Part shown: positions 8,538-17,563 of the stretch, piece after piece
How the letters are laid out: each line of letters begins with the position of its first letter
Numbering within the stretch: position 1 is the stretch's first letter
Made by a program: the position numbers and the translations under genes
Assembly: GCF_029846175.1 (NCBI RefSeq)
Contig: NZ_JARWAC010000002.1
Location: 248,001 to 312,000 of the forward strand
Length of the DNA stretch: 64,000 bases
DNA from: Sphaerisporangium sp. TRM90804
GTDB lineage: Bacteria; Actinomycetota; Actinomycetes; Streptosporangiales; Streptosporangiaceae
Reading direction: 5' to 3'
The notes under the pieces: model-generated
Told to the model about the DNA's origin: nothing
Databases searched by the model: none
Seen by the model: only the letters and a program-made list of their open reading frames with translations

Positions 8538-9920
8538 GTGAGGCTGTGGCGCGACTGGTCCGTGCGGACTCGGCTGGCGGCCGTCGCCGCCGCCGGCACG
8601 GCCCTGGCGTGCGTCGTCCTGAGCGGGCTGGTGTTCCAGGTTCTGCACGAGTCGGAGATGCGCAAGGTCCGGCAGCGGATCACCGAGGCCGACCTGCGCG
8701 TCGCGCACCTGATCGAGCTCGGCCGGTACACGCCCACGCTGCCCGACCTGAACGTCAGCGCGGTGCAGGTGGTGGACGACCGGGGGCGCGTGGTGTCGTC
8801 CAACGCCCGCATGCGCGGCCTGCCGCCCCTCACCGACTTCGTCCCGTCCATCGAACGCGGGCTCGGGGACCTGCGCACCTGCGAGGCGCCCGGCTTCCCC
8901 GACGGGTGCGCCGTCGTGGTGGCCCTGCGGTACTTCCGGTCCGGCGGCGACCTGATGATCTACGGGGCCGAGCCCGCCCTCACCTGGTTCGTCGGCTATT
9001 GGCCGCTCGCGTTCCTGCTCGGGGGCTCCCTGCTGCTGACGGGGGCCGCGTTCGGCGGCGCGTACCGCATCGTCCGCAGGTCGCTCGCGCCGGTCGAGGC
9101 CGTGCGCGCGAAGCTGACCGAGATCACCGCCTCGGACCTGAGCCGCCGCGTCCCGATGTCGGGCGCCCCCGACGAGATCCGCCGCCTCGCCCAGACCGTG
9201 AACCAGACGCTGGAGCGCCTCCAGGTGGCGGTCGAACGGCAGCGGCGTTTCGCCTCCGACGCCTCACACGACCTGCGCAGCCCCATCACCGCCATGCGGG
9301 CCCAGGTGGAGGAGGCGCTGCTGCACCCGGAGGAGGCCGACTGGACCAAGACCGCCGAGGCCCTGACGGCCGGGCTCGACCGGCTCCAGGCCATCGTCGA
9401 CGACCTGCTGATGATCGCCCGGCTGGACTCCGGGGAGAAGGCCACCCGCGACTTCATCAACCTGGCCGAGCTCGTCCGCACCGAGCTGTCCGACCGCTGC
9501 CGCAAGCGGCGGATCGTGCTGGACCTCCAGCAGGGGGTGGTCGTCAGCGGCAACCGGCTCCAGCTCATCCGGCTGCTCACCAACCTGCTGGACAACGCCG
9601 AGCGGCACGCCGCCTCCACGGTGACGGTGTCGGTGCGCCAGGGCGGCGACCGGGCGACGCTGCAGGTCGTCGACGACGGGGAGGGCATCGCTCCCGAGCA
9701 GCGTGAGGCGGTGTTCCAGCGGTTCACCCGCCTGGCGGCGGGCCGGGCCAGGGACCAGCAGGGCACCGGCCTCGGGCTGGCCATCGCCAGGGAGATCGCC
9801 CAGAAGCACGCGGGCACCCTCACCCTGGAGGACTCGCCGAAGGGCGCCCGCTTCGTGCTGAGCATGCCGCTTCTGGCGGTGCGTCCCCCGGAGCCGGCGC
9901 GCCAACGCGAGCCCGGCTGA
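8538..9920 (+). CDS. Two-component sensor histidine kinase, HAMP/HisKA/HATPase
   Basis: 460-residue membrane sensor. TM1 covers about residues 12-34. An extracytoplasmic domain follows to about 150 and holds a cysteine pair (C115, C124) that could form a disulfide or bind a ligand. TM2 is at about 152-178, then HAMP, then the HisKA box FASDASHDLRSPI with phospho-acceptor H244, N-box NLLDNAERH (353), G1 DDGEG (379-383), and G2 GTGLGLA (409). The GTG start follows GGGGGGA. No response regulator is adjacent on either side, so this is an orphan kinase within the window. It converges with the ThDP enzyme, with 7 bp between stops. Confidence 0.93.
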   Translation: MRLWRDWSVRTRLAAVAAAGTALACVVLSGLVFQVLHESEMRKVRQRITEADLRVAHLIELGRYTPTLPDLNVSAVQVVDDRGRVVSSNARMRGLPPLTDFVPSIERGLGDLRTCEAPGFPDGCAVVVALRYFRSGGDLMIYGAEPALTWFVGYWPLAFLLGGSLLLTGAAFGGAYRIVRRSLAPVEAVRAKLTEITASDLSRRVPMSGAPDEIRRLAQTVNQTLERLQVAVERQRRFASDASHDLRSPITAMRAQVEEALLHPEEADWTKTAEALTAGLDRLQAIVDDLLMIARLDSGEKATRDFINLAELVRTELSDRCRKRRIVLDLQQGVVVSGNRLQLIRLLTNLLDNAERHAASTVTVSVRQGGDRATLQVVDDGEGIAPEQREAVFQRFTRLAAGRARDQQGTGLGLAIAREIAQKHAGTLTLEDSPKGARFVLSMPLLAVRPPEPARQREPG

Positions 9921-9927
9921 CCGCGCC

Positions 9928-11547
9928 TCAGCCCTCCTCGGCGAAGGCGATCACGGTGGGGACGGCGGCGTCGAGGGCGTCGGTGACGGCCTTGCCCAGC
10001 TCGTCGGGGGTGGTCACCGCGCGGCCGCGGGCGCCGTACGCCTCGGCGAGCGCCACGAAGTCGGGCATGTGCAGGTCGACGCCGACCGGCCGCATGCCGT
10101 GCGCGAGCATCGCCGCGCGGATCTCGCCGTAACCTCCGTTGAGGGGCACCACGATCGGCAGCGCGAGGCGCAGCTCGACGGCGGTGGCCAGCTCCTGGAC
10201 GCTGAACTGCAGGGCGCCGTCGCCGGCCAGCACCGCCACCGGCCGGTGCGGCAGGCCGGCCTTGACGCCGATCGCCGCGGGCAGCGCGAAGCCCAGGGTG
10301 CCGTACCCGGTGGGGAACAGGAACCGGCCGGGCGCGTCGACCGGCAGGCCGCCCACCGCGCCGCGGTAGGCCAGCATCGAGTTGTCGCCCACGACGACGG
10401 CGTCACGGGGCAGCGACCTGCGCAGCGCGTCCAGGTGGCCGGCCCACCTGCGGGTGAGCTCCACCAGCTCGTCGTGCCGGGTGTCGCGCATCTCGCGTTC
10501 CTCGGCCCCCGGCGGGAACGCGCCCGGCGGCTCGGCGGGCGGCGCGGGCGGCAGGCGGTCGAGCAGGGCGCGCAGGGCCAGGGCGGCGTCGGCGACGACG
10601 GGGACGCCCGCGGGGTGGCCGCCGCCCATCTGGGCGGGGTCGATGTCGACGCGGACCAGGGTGCCGCCCAGCGTGAAGTCCTCCACCCACAGGTCGGAGG
10701 GGGCCAGCTCGGTGCCGACGGCCAGGACGGCGTCGCACCCGGCCAGCCAGCGGCGGACCGAGGCCAGGTGCAGCGTGGCCCCGAGCGACAGCGGGTGGCT
10801 CTCGGGCACGGTGCCCTTGCCGTTCACCGTGGTGACGACCGGCGCCGCCAGGCGCTCGGCGAGCCGCAGGGCCAGCGGGCCGGCGGGCGGGCCGCCGCCG
10901 CGCGGCCAGGTGCCGCCGCCGAGCACGACGGCCGGCCGCCGCGCCGCCGAGAGGACGCGGGCGGCCTGCTCGATCGCGGCAGGCTCGGGACGGCGGAGCG
11001 CGGGCGCGGAGGGCGGCACGGCCCGCGAGAGGTCGGCGGGCGCCTGCAGCAGGTCGACCGGGACCTCCAGGTAGACGGGGCGGGGCCGCTCCTCGGCGAA
11101 CATGCGGAACGCGCGGGCGACGGTGTCGGCGATGTCGCCGGTGGAGGCCGCCCGGTGCCCCCAGGCGCACAGCGCTTCGAGGGCGCCGAGCTGGTCTTTG
11201 CTCTCGTGCAGGTAGCCGCGCCCGTCGGAGGGGTGGCCGGTCGGCAGCCCGGTGGTGACCAGCAGGACCGCCGAGGAGTCGGAGTAGGCCTGGGCCATCG
11301 CGGTGGCCGCGTTGACCGCGCCCGGCCCGGTGGTCGTGACGAGCACGCCGGGGCGGCCGGTGGCGCGCGCGTAGCCGTCGGCGGCGTAGCCCGCCCCCTG
11401 CTCGTGCCGGGAGGTGACGCACCGCACGCCGGCGAGCTGCAGCTCCTGGTAGAGGGCGAGATTGTGCGTGCCGGGGATGCCGAAGACGGTGTCCACCCCG
11501 TGGAGCCGGAGCGCCGCGGTGAGCAGTCGCGCTCCGGTAACTTGCAC
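9928..11547 (-). CDS. Thiamine-diphosphate-dependent enzyme, acetolactate-synthase-like
   Basis: 539 residues with the three domains of the pyruvate-oxidase/acetolactate-synthase superfamily. The catalytic glutamate lies in TSRHEQGAGYAADGYAR near residue 47. A central domain follows, and the ThDP/Mg motif begins GDGALQFS and closes with PLNGGYGEI, in which the usual second Asn is Gly. The GRGYLHESKDQL segment resembles decarboxylases of the 5-guanidino-2-oxopentanoate (AruI) type more than anabolic IlvB, and no small regulatory subunit is adjacent, so an alpha-keto acid decarboxylase is the better guess. The GTG at 11547 is chosen because homology starts there (VTGARLL); the upstream in-frame extension is Arg/Pro-rich noise. 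Confidence 0.85.
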   Translation of the reverse strand: MQVTGARLLTAALRLHGVDTVFGIPGTHNLALYQELQLAGVRCVTSRHEQGAGYAADGYARATGRPGVLVTTTGPGAVNAATAMAQAYSDSSAVLLVTTGLPTGHPSDGRGYLHESKDQLGALEALCAWGHRAASTGDIADTVARAFRMFAEERPRPVYLEVPVDLLQAPADLSRAVPPSAPALRRPEPAAIEQAARVLSAARRPAVVLGGGTWPRGGGPPAGPLALRLAERLAAPVVTTVNGKGTVPESHPLSLGATLHLASVRRWLAGCDAVLAVGTELAPSDLWVEDFTLGGTLVRVDIDPAQMGGGHPAGVPVVADAALALRALLDRLPPAPPAEPPGAFPPGAEEREMRDTRHDELVELTRRWAGHLDALRRSLPRDAVVVGDNSMLAYRGAVGGLPVDAPGRFLFPTGYGTLGFALPAAIGVKAGLPHRPVAVLAGDGALQFSVQELATAVELRLALPIVVPLNGGYGEIRAAMLAHGMRPVGVDLHMPDFVALAEAYGARGRAVTTPDELGKAVTDALDAAVPTVIAFAEEG

Positions 11548-11661
11548 GCCCCAATCGTACGGGCTGGGCCCACCCGCTTCGTGATCGCCGTCCGGCCCGG
11601 GGCCCCGGCGTGTCGGCCGGAGCGACGGCGCGAGCGGCCGAGGCGGCGACCGCCTGAGTGG

Positions 11662-11680
11662 AAAAGGGAAATTCCTCTTT
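11662..11680. promoter_or_regulatory. AT-rich imperfect palindrome upstream of the SCO2524-type operon
   Basis: AAAAGGGAAATTCCTCTTT reads as AAA..GGAA.TTCC..TTT, matching its own reverse complement at 15 of 19 positions. It is the only AT-rich island in the divergent 213-bp region and lies 80 bp before the operon start. It is a candidate operator or promoter element; the binding protein is unknown. Confidence 0.35.
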
Positions 11681-11760
11681 AGACGAGGGGGAACCCGCCC
11701 GTCTCCCTTACCGTTGGTCGTGGTGGGACCGCGTCGCCGCGAGGGCATTGGGAGGCCGGC

Positions 11761-13593
11761 ATGAAACTGCAGCCGCGACAGCAGCTCCTGGAGGTCTGGG
11801 AAGCCGCGGCACGGGCCTCCTTCCGCGACGGCACCTGGGTGTGGGGCGGGCGCGACGGCTCCAACTCGATCTCCGACGCCGAGCAGTTACTCTGCTTCGT
11901 CCATCCGGCCGCCGAGCTGTCCGGCTTCAAGCTGGACGTCCCGGACGCCACCGCCGACGACGTCCTGGAGGCGTTGAGCGAGCTGGGCGACAGCGTCGAG
12001 ATCCCCAAGCTCCTGCTGCGCGTCATCGGCGAGTACCTGCGCACCTACGCGGACCCCGACGGCCGGCCGGTGTTCTCCGGCGGCGGCTACTTCAAGTCCA
12101 CCGAGGAGGGCGTCGAGGCCACGCCCGAGCAGCGCCAGCTCGACATGGTCGACTCCTTCTCCATCTCGGTGACGCTCATGCTGGGCGTGCTGGGCTTCCT
12201 GAAGGTGTTCCGGCAGAGCGTGCGGCGTGAGGACATCCGCCGCGAGATCCGCGAGCTGGAACAGCTCTCCAGCAAGCGCCTGTCGGCCGCCATGGTGGGG
12301 CTGCTGCGCAGCTTCACCGTCAACGTCTTCGAGCCGGGCTCGCTGGCCGGGCAGACCCTGCTGCGCACGGTGAACCAGACCGGCGCCCCCGAGCGGCGCA
12401 TCCAGGAGGATCTGCAGAAGCGCCTGCTGGAGGTACGCGCCGGCGTGCGCGAGCTGACGATCGGTTCCGGCGTCGTCGACCTCGACAACCCCAACCTGCT
12501 GTTCGAGTGCGGCTGGTCCTGGGGCCTGGTCAAGGACGCCCCGCAGGTCGAGACCATCCTGGACGTCGGCACGCAGCCCAAGGGCGTCGCCGTGCAGACC
12601 CCGTTCATGTACTTCACCGTGAACGCGCTGGTCGGCATCGTCGACCTGTTCTCCGAGCGCACCCGCGTGCTCGGCCTGCTGGACGACGCGCAGTTCCAGC
12701 TCGCGCAGGCGCTGCAACGCCGGTGGGACCTCACCCAGGGCTACTGGCGTGTCATCGCCACCTACGGCCGGGGCCTGTGGCCGTTGCAGGACATCCCGTG
12801 GCGCACGTCCGACGGCCGCGAGTCCGACTACTACAGCCTGGCGGTCACGGCGATGGTCGTGCAGAGCCTGCTGAGCAACCGGGCGGCCGACGTCGACGTC
12901 GGCCGGGTGACCGGCGTGCTGGAGGAACTGGCCATCCGGGCGCGCATCACGCGCAGGGCCATCGCCGGCGACCCGCCGGTGGCACTGCACTCCCCCGGCA
13001 TCACGGTGACGCTGGCGGGCACCGAGGACATCGGCCCGCAGCTCACCTGGCAGGTCGCCGACTTCTCCATCATCCTGCTGAAGCGCATCAACTGGCTGTC
13101 GTCCATCACCCAGAGCACGCGCACGCGCGAGCGCCTGCTCGACCTCGCCGACCAGGTGTGGCAGCACGTCCTGTCGCGCCGCTGCGGGCACGGCCTGGCG
13201 CGCGGGCTGTGGGACCACCCGGGCAACGTCTACTCCGACATCGACGACCACCACGAGCTGCCCTCCTGGTACTTCAGCGAGCGCGTGGTGGAGTTTCTGG
13301 TATCGGCCGCCAAGTCCAGCGCCGAGTCGCCGCTGCGCAGCCCGCAGCTCATGGACATCGCGCGCGACATGCTCAGCGAGGCCGAGCACCTCCTCGACCA
13401 GGAGCTGGTGACGCGCCCGCTGCTGGCCGGCCCGGCGATCCGCTCCAGCCTGCGGGGCGTGCAGGCGGGCCTCTCCCGCGCCCGCCTGATCCTCGGCGAG
13501 CGGCCCGCGACCGCCGTCGCGCTCATCAGCGACGCCCTGGTGGAGCTCGAACGCCTGGCCACCGCCAGGGAGAACGCCGCGGAGGTGACCTGA
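11761..13593 (+). CDS. SCO2524-family protein, function unknown
   Basis: 610-residue protein that I recognise as the SCO2524 family of actinomycetes. No function is established and no catalytic motif is apparent. It opens with MKLQPRQQLLEVWEAAARAS and a conserved-looking GGRDGSNSISDAEQLLC stretch. The remainder appears largely alpha-helical, with WRTSDGRESDYYSL and HSPGITVTL islands that suggest a helical-barrel or repeat scaffold. The ATG has GGGAGG eight bases upstream. It is followed without gap by the variant P-loop gene, in the order 2524-2523-2522-2521 known from Streptomyces, so the four proteins probably work together. Confidence 0.85.
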   Translation: MKLQPRQQLLEVWEAAARASFRDGTWVWGGRDGSNSISDAEQLLCFVHPAAELSGFKLDVPDATADDVLEALSELGDSVEIPKLLLRVIGEYLRTYADPDGRPVFSGGGYFKSTEEGVEATPEQRQLDMVDSFSISVTLMLGVLGFLKVFRQSVRREDIRREIRELEQLSSKRLSAAMVGLLRSFTVNVFEPGSLAGQTLLRTVNQTGAPERRIQEDLQKRLLEVRAGVRELTIGSGVVDLDNPNLLFECGWSWGLVKDAPQVETILDVGTQPKGVAVQTPFMYFTVNALVGIVDLFSERTRVLGLLDDAQFQLAQALQRRWDLTQGYWRVIATYGRGLWPLQDIPWRTSDGRESDYYSLAVTAMVVQSLLSNRAADVDVGRVTGVLEELAIRARITRRAIAGDPPVALHSPGITVTLAGTEDIGPQLTWQVADFSIILLKRINWLSSITQSTRTRERLLDLADQVWQHVLSRRCGHGLARGLWDHPGNVYSDIDDHHELPSWYFSERVVEFLVSAAKSSAESPLRSPQLMDIARDMLSEAEHLLDQELVTRPLLAGPAIRSSLRGVQAGLSRARLILGERPATAVALISDALVELERLATARENAAEVT

Positions 13594-14508
13594 GTGCTGA
13601 TCTTCGCCATCTCCGACAAGGGCGGGACGGGGCGCTCGGTCACCAGCGGCAACATCGTGTACCGCCGCTCCTTGCAGGGCAACGACGTCTGCTACGTCGA
13701 CTTCGACTTCGGCTCGCCCACCGTCGGCGCGATCTTCTCGATCAGCGAGGCGGAGCGCGGCACCCGGCGCGGCGGCACGCACCGCTACCTGCAGGGCGAG
13801 GTCGCCGAGCCGCACCGCATCGACATCTGGGCCGAGTCCGACCGCGAGGGGCTGCGCGTCAAGCCGCCGGGCGCGGGCCAGCTGGTGCTGTACCCCGGCG
13901 ACGAGGGCGGCGGGGAGTTCCCGACGCTCACCGAGGAGCTGCTGCGGCAGTGCGTCCGGCTCTTCAGCAGGCTCGACGAGGAGTTCGACCTGGTCATGGT
14001 CGACCTCAGCGCGGGCCGCTCGTTCGCCGCGCACCTGGCCCTGGCGGCGACCGCGCGGCTGCCCGGCGTGCACAGCCGATGGCTGGTGTTCCACCGCTGG
14101 ACGCGCCAGCACATCATCGCCGCCGCCGGGCTGGTCAACGGCGAGCGCGGGCTGCTCGACGTCGGCGCCGAGCACGGCCACGACCCCGCCGAGCTGGCCG
14201 ACCGCGTCCGGTTCGTGCGCACCGCCGTCCTGGAGCAGGACTCCGCCGAGCTGGCGGGCCTTCGCCCCACGCAGCTCGCCTGGCTCAACGACTGCGACCG
14301 CGAGCTGCGCGAGCTGTCGGCCCGCCACAAGGTGGGGCGCACCCGCATGCTGGGCAAGGTGCCGCTCGACCCCGTCCTGCAGTGGCGCGAACAACTCATC
14401 TCCGACGAGGACGTGCTCGCCAGCCAGATCGCCAACGCCGGCACGGTCGCCGCGTTCGACGACCTGGCCAAGAAGGTCGTCGACGACAACGCGTGGGAGG
14501 GCCTGTGA
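13594..14508 (+). CDS. SCO2523-family variant P-loop protein (ParA/MinD-like fold)
   Basis: 304 residues resembling a ParA/MinD/SIMIBI NTPase, with the deviant Walker A stretch SDKGGTGRS at residues 8-15: the invariant catalytic Lys of KGGxGKS is Arg. The first Lys, typical of the deviant P-loop class, is kept (K9). A YVDFDFGSPT segment stands where MinD has its Walker A' aspartate region, and FDLVMVDLSAG is the Walker B-like strand. It may bind nucleotide without normal hydrolysis. The GTG start directly follows the previous TGA, and its stop overlaps the next GTG. NCBI curators call this family a variant P-loop protein, consistent with what is seen. Confidence 0.87.
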   Translation: MLIFAISDKGGTGRSVTSGNIVYRRSLQGNDVCYVDFDFGSPTVGAIFSISEAERGTRRGGTHRYLQGEVAEPHRIDIWAESDREGLRVKPPGAGQLVLYPGDEGGGEFPTLTEELLRQCVRLFSRLDEEFDLVMVDLSAGRSFAAHLALAATARLPGVHSRWLVFHRWTRQHIIAAAGLVNGERGLLDVGAEHGHDPAELADRVRFVRTAVLEQDSAELAGLRPTQLAWLNDCDRELRELSARHKVGRTRMLGKVPLDPVLQWREQLISDEDVLASQIANAGTVAAFDDLAKKVVDDNAWEGL

Positions 14509-15461
14509 CGCCGGTCAACGCCACGTTCGGCGAGGTCGCGGCCGAGCGGCGCATCGCCTCCTCGCCGCTGTCCCACGTCTCGATCGAGCTCGGCCACCTG
14601 TACATGGAGGACTTCGAGGCGGGCCCCGACCGGCTCAGGCAGCAGTTCCGCCGGGCCGAGCCGTGGGCGTCCACCGCCCGGCGGAGCTGGCAGGAGCGTG
14701 TCCCCGGCGGCCGGGCGCGGGTCAGCACCTGCTTCCTCATCGACGACTACTTCAGCCGCTTCAGCACGCCCGCCGAGCTGATCCCGGTCATCGTCGAGAC
14801 GGCCGCCGACAGCGGCCTCACCATCGACTACCTGGCCCGCGAGTCCGCCTGCGCCCGCGCCGGAGGCGTCGAGCCGGCGAAGCTGGTGGAGGACCGCCTG
14901 GTCGCCGACCCCCCTGTGGGCACCAACGGGTCGCGCCCGCCGGCGCGCGAGACCGGCTGGCTGTGCAACGGCACCCGCTCGCCGGTGGCCGGGGTGGTGC
15001 AGGCGATGGGGGTGGCGCAGAAGTGGCGGCCCCCGGCCCAGAACGCCAAACGCGGGCACTCCGTCTTCGTCGACGTGGAGCTGTGGAACGACGACGACGG
15101 CGAGCGCACGTGGTCGTGCCCGTTCCTGGCGGCGGTGTGGCAGCTCCTGCGGCTGGGCATGCTCCGTGACGACGGCAGGCCGCCGGTCGTCCCCCAGCCC
15201 CGCGGCACCACCTTCCCCGACGACTGGGCCGACCTGCCGCCGATCATCCGGCTCGTCCCGTCGGCCGCGCCGTTCGCCGCCTACACCACGCTCTCGGTGC
15301 TGTCGTCGCGCTTCATGCCCGTCGAGCTGGCCGTGCGCACCATCCTCAGCCAGGTCGCCGTGGACGCCGAGGTCCTCGGGCAGGTCGTCTCCCGGAGCGA
15401 GGACGAAGGCGTCCCGCTGGAGGACGAGCTGGTCGACCGGCTCTCCTACGTGTTCACCTAG
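14505..15461 (+). CDS. SCO2522-family protein, function unknown
   Basis: 318 residues beginning GTG-ACG-CCG, with the start overlapping the preceding stop (GTGA). It matches the SCO2522 family as I recall it. Visible features include SHVSIELGHLYMEDF near the N-terminus, CFLIDDYFSRF, then SVFVDVELWNDDDGERTWSCPFLAAVWQLLRLGML, and a C-terminal helical segment. The acidic CFLIDDYF and ELWNDDD patches could form a metal or nucleotide site, but I know of no experiment. Translational coupling to the P-loop protein suggests a stoichiometric complex. Confidence 0.83.
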   Translation: MTPVNATFGEVAAERRIASSPLSHVSIELGHLYMEDFEAGPDRLRQQFRRAEPWASTARRSWQERVPGGRARVSTCFLIDDYFSRFSTPAELIPVIVETAADSGLTIDYLARESACARAGGVEPAKLVEDRLVADPPVGTNGSRPPARETGWLCNGTRSPVAGVVQAMGVAQKWRPPAQNAKRGHSVFVDVELWNDDDGERTWSCPFLAAVWQLLRLGMLRDDGRPPVVPQPRGTTFPDDWADLPPIIRLVPSAAPFAAYTTLSVLSSRFMPVELAVRTILSQVAVDAEVLGQVVSRSEDEGVPLEDELVDRLSYVFT

Positions 15462-15547
15462 TTCGCAGTTCACACCGCACGGCTCCAGCGACCGCCGCAC
15501 ACCGTCTCCACGGGCCGCCCCCGAGGGCGCCGGGCAGGAGGGGCACA

Positions 15548-16474
15548 TTGCTGATGGTGGGGGAAGTCCAGACCGGGCTCCTGCAGAACTCCGGGGAGAT
15601 CCCCGACTCGCTGAGCACCGAGCTCCTCGCGCTGGTGCGCGGGGAGCGGGTGCGGGTGTTCCGCCGGCCGATCGCCTACGCCGTGTCCCCCGACCGGCTG
15701 ACCGGCGTCGACTGCCACCTCGCCTCGGCGTCCGGGGCGCGGGTCCGGGGGGTGGGCACGGTGCTGTCGCGGGCGTCGGTCACCGGGGGCCGGCTCGTCC
15801 AGGGCTCCTCCCAGGTGCGCGTCACGCGAGGCACGTCGAACCGGCGGCTCGCCTGGTCGCACTACATGGCACGCCCCGGCGTCGTGGAGGTGGTCGGCAA
15901 GGCGCGCGCCGCCGACCTCGCCGGAGGTTTCACCCTGGACGCCCCGCCGGCCGAGTCCCTCGACCTGGGGGCGGTGAGCGCGCGGTTCGTGGACGTGGTG
16001 CAGTCCTCCGCCCGGCTCGACCGCCGGGCGCCGTTCCGCATGGCGCGCACCCGGTTCCGCTGGACGGCCGAGCCCGGGGAGCCGGACGTCCGCCTGCAGC
16101 TGCGGGGCGACAACGTGCGCACGCTGCGCCTGACGCTGCCCGACCCGTTCGCGCCGGGCGTCGCCGAGCTGTGCGAGGACCTCGCGCTGCACGACTGGCT
16201 GCTCACCGCGCTGATCGAGATCGTCAGGCGCGCACGGCCGGGGAGCGTGGCACGGCCGGAGGCCGCGGCCCGGCTCGCCCCGGCCATCGACCACATCCTG
16301 CACCTGTGGATGCCCGCGGCCCGGGTGCAGGACTCCCTGCTGCACGTCTGGGAGAGCCTGGAGCACCGGCCGGGGTTCACCCGGCAGTGGCAGTCACTGG
16401 TCAACAGGGTTCGCGACCACGTCACGGTGGCTCTGCTCACCGTGGCCGGCGGAGACGGGCGGAGCGGAGATTGA
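15548..16474 (+). CDS. SCO2521-family protein, function unknown
   Basis: 308 residues, SCO2521 family by content and position. The TTG at 15548 is preferred because AGGAGG ends six bases before it; the ATG at 15554 would be twelve bases away. It reads GEVQTGLLQNSGEIP, then a beta-rich middle (RVRGVGTVLSRASVTGGRLVQGSSQVRV) and a helical C-terminus. No catalytic motif is recognised. It is separated from the SCO2522 gene by 86 bp, the only real gap in the operon, so a second promoter or weaker coupling is possible here. Confidence 0.8.
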   Translation: MLMVGEVQTGLLQNSGEIPDSLSTELLALVRGERVRVFRRPIAYAVSPDRLTGVDCHLASASGARVRGVGTVLSRASVTGGRLVQGSSQVRVTRGTSNRRLAWSHYMARPGVVEVVGKARAADLAGGFTLDAPPAESLDLGAVSARFVDVVQSSARLDRRAPFRMARTRFRWTAEPGEPDVRLQLRGDNVRTLRLTLPDPFAPGVAELCEDLALHDWLLTALIEIVRRARPGSVARPEAAARLAPAIDHILHLWMPAARVQDSLLHVWESLEHRPGFTRQWQSLVNRVRDHVTVALLTVAGGDGRSGD

Positions 16475-17439
16475 GCGACACCGAAGGCAAGCGGTCCCCC
16501 CTGCACGAGCCGGTTCCCAAGACGCTGCGCAAGCTGCTGGTCACGCTGGCGATCGGCTCGCTCACGTACGCGCTGTCGGACAACATGGCGGAGGACCAGG
16601 CGTGGACCATCATGCTCACCGCGTTCATCAGCGGCGTGGTGTTCGTGGTGCAGTACCTGGTGGACGTGGACAACCAGCTCCAGGAGTCGCGTGTGGAGGC
16701 GCGGCGGCAGCACGAGAACCTGCACCGCCTGGTCGGTGACGGGCTGTCGCGCATCAACGAGGCGACGGAGCTGTTCCGGCTGGTGGAGATCTCGGCGCTG
16801 CAGATGGACGTGGTGACGCAGTTCCTGCGCAACGCCACCAAGGTGGGCGCCGACATGCCCGAGCTGGTGCAGCACTTCGCCCAGTCGGAGATCGCGCGCA
16901 TGTCGTCGTTCCTGAAGGAGCTGGGCGAGGGGAGCGTCATCTACGAGGGCGAGGACCGCGACTGGCTGCTCGGCCTGGCCGGCAACGCCAGGACGAGCAT
17001 CGACGCCCTCAGCCTCAACATCGTCGACCAGGGGCCGTCGGAGGCCGAGGGCGGCTTCTGGTTCACCGACCTCGGCGAGCGCTACCTGCGCATCCAGCAG
17101 GAGCTGGTCGAGCGGCACTGCCGGGTGCGGCGGATCTTCTTCCTCGACAGCCCCGAGCGGCTGCAGTCGGAGATGTTCCGCCGAATCTGGCGGCGGCAGG
17201 CCGAGATCGGCATCGAGGTGCGGGTCCTCACCCCGGCCGACGTGAAGACCTCGCTCGGCCTCAGCGACATCATCGTGTTCGACGACGTCATCACCTACGA
17301 GGTGACGCCGTCGCCGTCGATGGGCGAGCTGGCGGCGCACACCGTGGTCAGCACCCGCCTGGTGCTCGAACCGCTTCGCGTGGCGGAACGTTCCCAGCGC
17401 TTCAAGGAGCTGTGGGCCCTGGCGGCCACCCCGGAGTAA
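16471..17439 (+). CDS. Two-TM, coiled-coil protein with a C-terminal globular domain; last gene of the SCO252x-like operon
   Basis: 322 residues starting with TTG that overlaps the previous stop (TTGA). Two membrane segments (about 21-35 and 46-64) are followed by a predicted coiled coil (about 66-105: NQLQESRVEARRQHENLHRL). A soluble domain follows whose GNARTSIDALSLNIVD and RRIFFLDSPERLQSEMFRRIWRRQAEIGIEVRVLTP strands resemble phospholipase-D-fold effector domains, but no HKD motif is present. It would anchor the soluble SCO252x proteins at the membrane. The family is not one I can name; membership in the operon is inferred from coupling. Confidence 0.75.
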   Translation: MSDTEGKRSPLHEPVPKTLRKLLVTLAIGSLTYALSDNMAEDQAWTIMLTAFISGVVFVVQYLVDVDNQLQESRVEARRQHENLHRLVGDGLSRINEATELFRLVEISALQMDVVTQFLRNATKVGADMPELVQHFAQSEIARMSSFLKELGEGSVIYEGEDRDWLLGLAGNARTSIDALSLNIVDQGPSEAEGGFWFTDLGERYLRIQQELVERHCRVRRIFFLDSPERLQSEMFRRIWRRQAEIGIEVRVLTPADVKTSLGLSDIIVFDDVITYEVTPSPSMGELAAHTVVSTRLVLEPLRVAERSQRFKELWALAATPE

Positions 17440-17563
17440 GGCGCCGCCGGGCGCGCGCGCCCTCGGAGATCCCAGCGGCTGCCACGACGGGGTGCGGCCG
17501 ACGGGGCCCCGCCGGTGCCGTCCCGTCGCGCGCCGAGGGCCCGGCGGGTGCGGACCGCCCGCG

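Noticed and set aside
11887-14394. 835-codon minus-strand frame
   Set aside because: Antisense to clearly coding genes; no family pattern and no RBS.
12507-15461. 984-codon plus-strand frame crossing three genes
   Set aside because: Only its end (from 14505) is real; the first two thirds are an Arg/Pro/Gly-rich shadow of the SCO2524-type and P-loop genes, whose own frames have the right codon bias.
16471-17439. Active phospholipase D
   Set aside because: No HKD motif is present, so only a fold resemblance is claimed.
17449-17462. Perfect palindrome GGGCGCGCGCGCCC between convergent genes
   Set aside because: Low-complexity GC alternation common by chance; too little loop for a terminator.
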